Shown here: positions 60,194 to 64,000 of the stretch, piece by piece
How the letters are laid out: each line of letters begins with the position of its first letter
Numbering within the stretch: position 1 is the first letter of the stretch
DNA from: Adenanthera pavonina
Taxonomy: Eukaryota > Streptophyta > Magnoliopsida > Fabales > Fabaceae
Direction: 5' to 3'
DNA: 64,000 bases
Assembly: GCA_026686845.1 (NCBI GenBank)
Contig: JAIVEN010000011.1
Span: 22,244,501 to 22,308,500, forward strand
Position numbers and translations under genes: made by a program
Notes under the pieces: generated by a model
The model's database searches: none
Seen by the model: only the letters and a program-made list of their open reading frames with translations
Told to the model about the DNA's origin: nothing

Positions 60194-61950
60194 ATTTTTA
60201 CCCTTGTTGAGGCATAGCCTACTTTCATCAAGAGAAGCAGTAAAATAGAGATGAACAGAGAGTGACGAAGGATATAGATGAAATGATAGAATGAAGGAGA
60301 ATACACAAGAGTTTATCTTGATTAAGTTCAAACCACTTGGCCTACGTCTAGTTCTTAAGTCACCACTTGATATTTTAGTATATCACACAAGTTTGATTTG
60401 GGCACTTGTGAAGCCTCAGTATATTCTACAAGTTTCAGTAGGCACTTGTGAAGTCACTCTCCCCACATCCTTACAAGATGTGTAAATTCCTTAGTGTTTT
60501 CCCACATTAAGATTTTACCCAACAAAAGTAAAAGTGAAGATTACATAATAGAAACTCCCTTTTAGAGTAGATAATACATTGAAAGCTCACTCTAATGAGG
60601 TGACTTTAACTATAAATGCTGATATTATGTGTTGAAGCAACATTTTGGCACAACTCTCTTAATTCTTGTTACCTATAAGTTCAAATAATGTTTATTTATA
60701 GATTTATGACTTAACTATTTGTTAGATACAATATTTATCCATTAGACACAAGTTTTATTCGTTACTTTGTAAAAAGAGCCATTAACCAACTACATTAAAT
60801 GCAACTGACATTGCAACATTCAAATTTCAAGGCTTAATAGACGAATTTCACAAAGTTAACATAGTTATGTTTGTAATGTTAAACTTCAAAAATTCGTCTA
60901 TCACAGAGTGAAATTCGAGTTTCAAGTTTGCCGAAGTTAACCCATGTTAGTTCATGTTGAGTTTGAACAGTTGTCTCAAGTTTTCTTTGTGCACTTCAAA
61001 ATTTGAATTTTAAAAGCTAAAATTTGTTTGTTAGAGGTACGTTCAACATTATACAAAAGTTTTCTATTCAAAATTTAACTGTTGAATTTTAAAGTTCGTC
61101 TATTAGAGGTATGCTCTAATGAGACTCATAAGTTTTCATTTTGAAATTCACACTTTGAAGTCCAAAGTTCATCTGTCTGAGGAAGTGACTTTGAACTTTA
61201 CCTACATTCAAATTTTAACTAAACTTTATGTGAATTTTGCAATCTTTCACAAACAATGCTTAGCCCGAAATTCAAATTTTAGAACCGAAATTCATCTGCA
61301 GAAATAAAACCTCTACAACTTCGAATTTCACTAAGTAAATTTTGAATTTTACACAAAATAAATATGAGTCAAACCCAAATTTCATTTGTTAGCTAATATT
61401 TTTTAATTCTAACACAAGCTAACATCAGATTTATTTAATCTGACTAGTTTAAAACATATGGTAATAAGATTAAGTAAATTTTAAAGATTAAACCATCTCA
61501 AGACCTAAGTGAAAACAAAATATACCTTGTAGTTAGGTCTTCAAAAGTTAAACTCCACATTCACTTGATCATTCATATTCTTAGTATGCTCCCTTCCAAT
61601 CTTCCATTCTTTGAGCATCATTTCTCCTCTTCTTTTTTGAGTAAGACATGATATTGATTTTCCTTTTTTTATTCCAGTGCTTACTCTTCTTATTTAGACA
61701 ATCCTACACTTAATGTATTACACTTACAAACCAAGTAGTTTGTCCAATTTATATATCCAACCTGTACTATAAGACATAAGCGCACAATGGATGCTAACAT
61801 AGCATGATATATGCATTATAAACATAACTGAATATATGCTAATGCACATTTTACTTCCTTAGGGAACAATATATATGTTAGATACATATGATCCATTTGT
61901 TCCTTATTACTCTACATTTATCATCATCAAAACTTATATTAAACCTAATA
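60194..61950 (-). repeat. Sirevirus solo LTR Y, right piece
   Basis: Continuation of LTR Y after the CACTA. On the minus strand it begins at 61950 with TATTAGGTTTAATATAAG then TTTTGATGATG, comparable to TGTTGAATCAAGTG then TTTTGATGATT. It carries a family-1-like array of AAATTCG / CAGACGAA motifs at 60830-61420, the GCATTTAATGTAG motif near 60800, a TATA box at 60693-60700 and the GGACTAGACGTAGGCCAAGT-like segment near 60330. Followed by TAAAC, its target duplication. Total LTR about 1.8 kb. Confidence 0.82.
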
Positions 61951-61955
61951 TAAAC

Positions 61956-62264
61956 TCTTACTTACAATGAGTAGATAGAAACATTGAAGCACAATGAATG
62001 ACCTAAATGTGATAAGTAAGGCTTTGATTCAATGTAGTAGCATTTTAGCACTTAATACATTTCAATTTGTTACTTTCCAGCCTTAATAAGGTTCTATTTA
62101 TATATTATCATGGAAATCTAGCTATTGGAGACAACTTATAGTTTTTACTCTGCTAAAGTAATAGCTCACCAACTGCATTAAATACACTTGTTAGAGCTTG
62201 AATGTTCAAGTAGCTTCTAGTGTTATATAAATGAAGCTTTTGATGAGTTACAAAATGCCTAGAG
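61956..62264 (-). repeat. Sirevirus LTR X, continuation
   Basis: Minus-strand sequence with TATATAAATAGAACC near 62090-62104 and GTATTTAATGCAGTTGGTG near 62168-62186, the same order as in the solo LTR at 46768-48264. It continues LTR X from 48842 and is cut at 62265 by family G copy E. Confidence 0.72.
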
Positions 62265-64000
62265 TGTAATATCCCAAAGTATCACTGGATACTAGGTAAT
62301 AAAAGAGGACATAATTGATGATAATGTAAAATGTACAAGAAATTCATGAAAACGGACAGACACCATTTTGCGTGAAATAGGGCAAAGAGATCATTTTTTC
62401 CTGTTAGATGAAAAAATGTAAAAATTATATTTTTACCCCTAAAGAACTATAAAAACAACATTGATAAAGTACATTTTAAAAATAATTGTCAAAACGAAGC
62501 TCTCGATGAGAGAAGTCCAATGGTATATGGCACTTAGGATTAATGTTCAAGAATAAATAAATACTTAGTGCCAAGTGTCCAAAAGTTACAGTAAATTGAT
62601 AAAGTAAACCGTGGGCCCTACCGATTATTAAAAAGAAATCGGGTCAAGATATGGGCTATATACAGATACCATTTGGGATAGGAAAATTATGAAAATGTAA
62701 AAATAAAATTAGAATAGTCCTATAACCTAAAAATGCTAAATTAGTATAAAGACGGTTTTATCGGTACAGTTAAAAAGTACCTAGATTGAGGTATATCTAG
62801 ATTAGAAAAATTAGGCAATTTTTGGACACTTCTCTCTCTCCCATGCATGACTTTTGCTACAGCCATATGACTCAAGTAATATTATATTATATTTTGAAAT
62901 ACTTCTTGAAGAAGTATGTGAAAAAGTAACCATGATTAGCAAAAGGTGACTTTAATTAATTAAGTGATTAGCCACTTAATCAAACCACTTAACCACTCAT
63001 TTCCCACTTCATTTCACGAGCTCTTCCAACAGCAAAAGACCAGAAAGAAAATGCAAGAGAAGGAGGAAAGAAGGAGAGAAAGAAAGAGGGAAAATCCAAG
63101 GAAATTCAAAGCACAACTTGGTAAACTTCAATGCTACTACCTTAAGTTTACTATCTATGGTTTCCAAAGCATGATTTATGGTTTAGTTGGCCTCCTTTAT
63201 ACCTTAGGGTTTTTGCCAAATTAGGAAATTTTTTTTAATCATTTTGAGATAATTTCGGCCAGAACAGGGGAAGTATTTAGAGTTGGAATTTCATGATTTT
63301 GACCTCAAAAATGGATTCTCCATGGTCTAAAACCTTAAGAACAAGTATGTTGTATAAAGAAAAAGTAAAGAAAAACAAAGTGAAAAATTTGGGTTTTAGT
63401 GTTATAGCATTATAGAATTCCAAAAAACCAATGGCTAAATTGATTCAATAATGATATGATTAGATTCAAGGAAGTGTTAAGAGGCTCAAGAAGTGGCATA
63501 CCAAGTTCGGAGAGCAAGGGAGCATCATATGGTAGTTAATTTTCCATACTAGCATTATGTTATCATAGTCGGTTTCAATATGCTTTATACCTTGTCATAT
63601 GATTGCAATGATATTTTGAGATGATTTATGTATATTGGCTGAGTTGATTGAGGGGCATTGAGACCCCGGGATGTCCATTTTTTAAAATGAAACTCTGTTG
63701 TATGAATTCATATGACACAAATGTGTTAATGCATTCAAAATGTGTTATCTTGATGTTTTTATGCTTAATGTGATGATGTGATGGAATCTTGGGTGTTAAC
63801 TGCTAAGATTCTTTAAATCTCACCCTCCCAAATATTAACCATGAATAGGTAGCAACAATGGCAAGACCACCAAGGAAGAGAAAGGAAAGGAGAAAGAATT
63901 TGGCATTAACTTGATAATCCTAGCAATGGCCATGAGTTTTGACCTTTTGTGTAATTTTGTAAATGTAATGTTAAGTATATTTCTTCAAGTTTTTATGATG
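62265..64000 (+). repeat. Family G LTR, copy E, 5' part (to window end)
   Basis: Starts TGTAATATCC at 62265. It shares AACGAAGCTCTCGATGAG (62494-62511), the AGATATGGGCTATA region, a leader (63030-63110) that is strongly purine-rich, AAATCTCACCCTCCC (near 63817) and the GGCAAGACCACCAAG segment. The first 450 bp of the copy A/solo subfamily, including the tRNA-like segment, are absent. The K/R-rich frame at 62964-63224 is the purine-rich leader, not a gene. Confidence 0.8.

Overview
The window is nuclear DNA of a flowering plant, probably a eudicot. It is AT-rich and crowded with LTR retrotransposons, a CACTA transposon and MITEs, with one intact host gene, a single-exon DAD1/PLA1-type plastid lipase. 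The species cannot be named from sequence alone. I see no rRNA, functional tRNA or CRISPR.

Left block (1-22.7 kb): a nest of long non-coding LTRs of one Ty3/gypsy-like family (here 'family G': starts TGTAAYATCC, ends near GTGTTATA), present as copies A, B, C, D and F in both orientations. A complete but dead Sirevirus (Ty1/copia) of 11.3 kb (8060-19354, target duplication GATAC) sits inside copy F. It has 5' LTR, Met-tRNA PBS, gag, pol, an env-like ORF, polypurine tracts and a 3' LTR missing 498 bp that include the TATA region. A truncated Sirevirus LTR of the same family lies at 2912-3823.

Middle (22.7-46.1 kb): LTR-like debris with a GC-rich island (about 23.97-24.09 kb) and a minisatellite, a truncated copia LTR (25.5-27.0 kb), two Stowaway-like MITEs, fragments of a second gypsy family (29.5-30.2 and 38.0-39.0 kb), microsatellites, a 21-G run, a 275-bp foldback hairpin, and AT-rich DNA with nothing recognisable. 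The lipase gene lies on the minus strand at 42263-43624, with its own TATA box; a hairpin-type MITE lies upstream.

Right block (46.1-64 kb): another nest. Its insertion order can be read from target-site duplications. Sirevirus LTR X is interrupted by Sirevirus solo LTR Y (TAAAC). Y is interrupted by an 11.3-kb CACTA element (AAG). The CACTA element holds a truncated copia element, itself split by a 3.36-kb family G solo LTR (ACAAA), and a further Sirevirus solo LTR (AAATA). A fourth Sirevirus solo LTR (AGTTT) lies just to the left, and family G copy E interrupts X on the right.

The most striking pattern is that three different Sirevirus LTR families here each carry, at the same place upstream of the TATA box, an array of diverged copies of a 14-nt palindrome centred on CG. 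The palindrome sequence differs by family: GAAATTCGAATTTC, GTTATTCGAATAAC and CTTAAACGTTTAAG.
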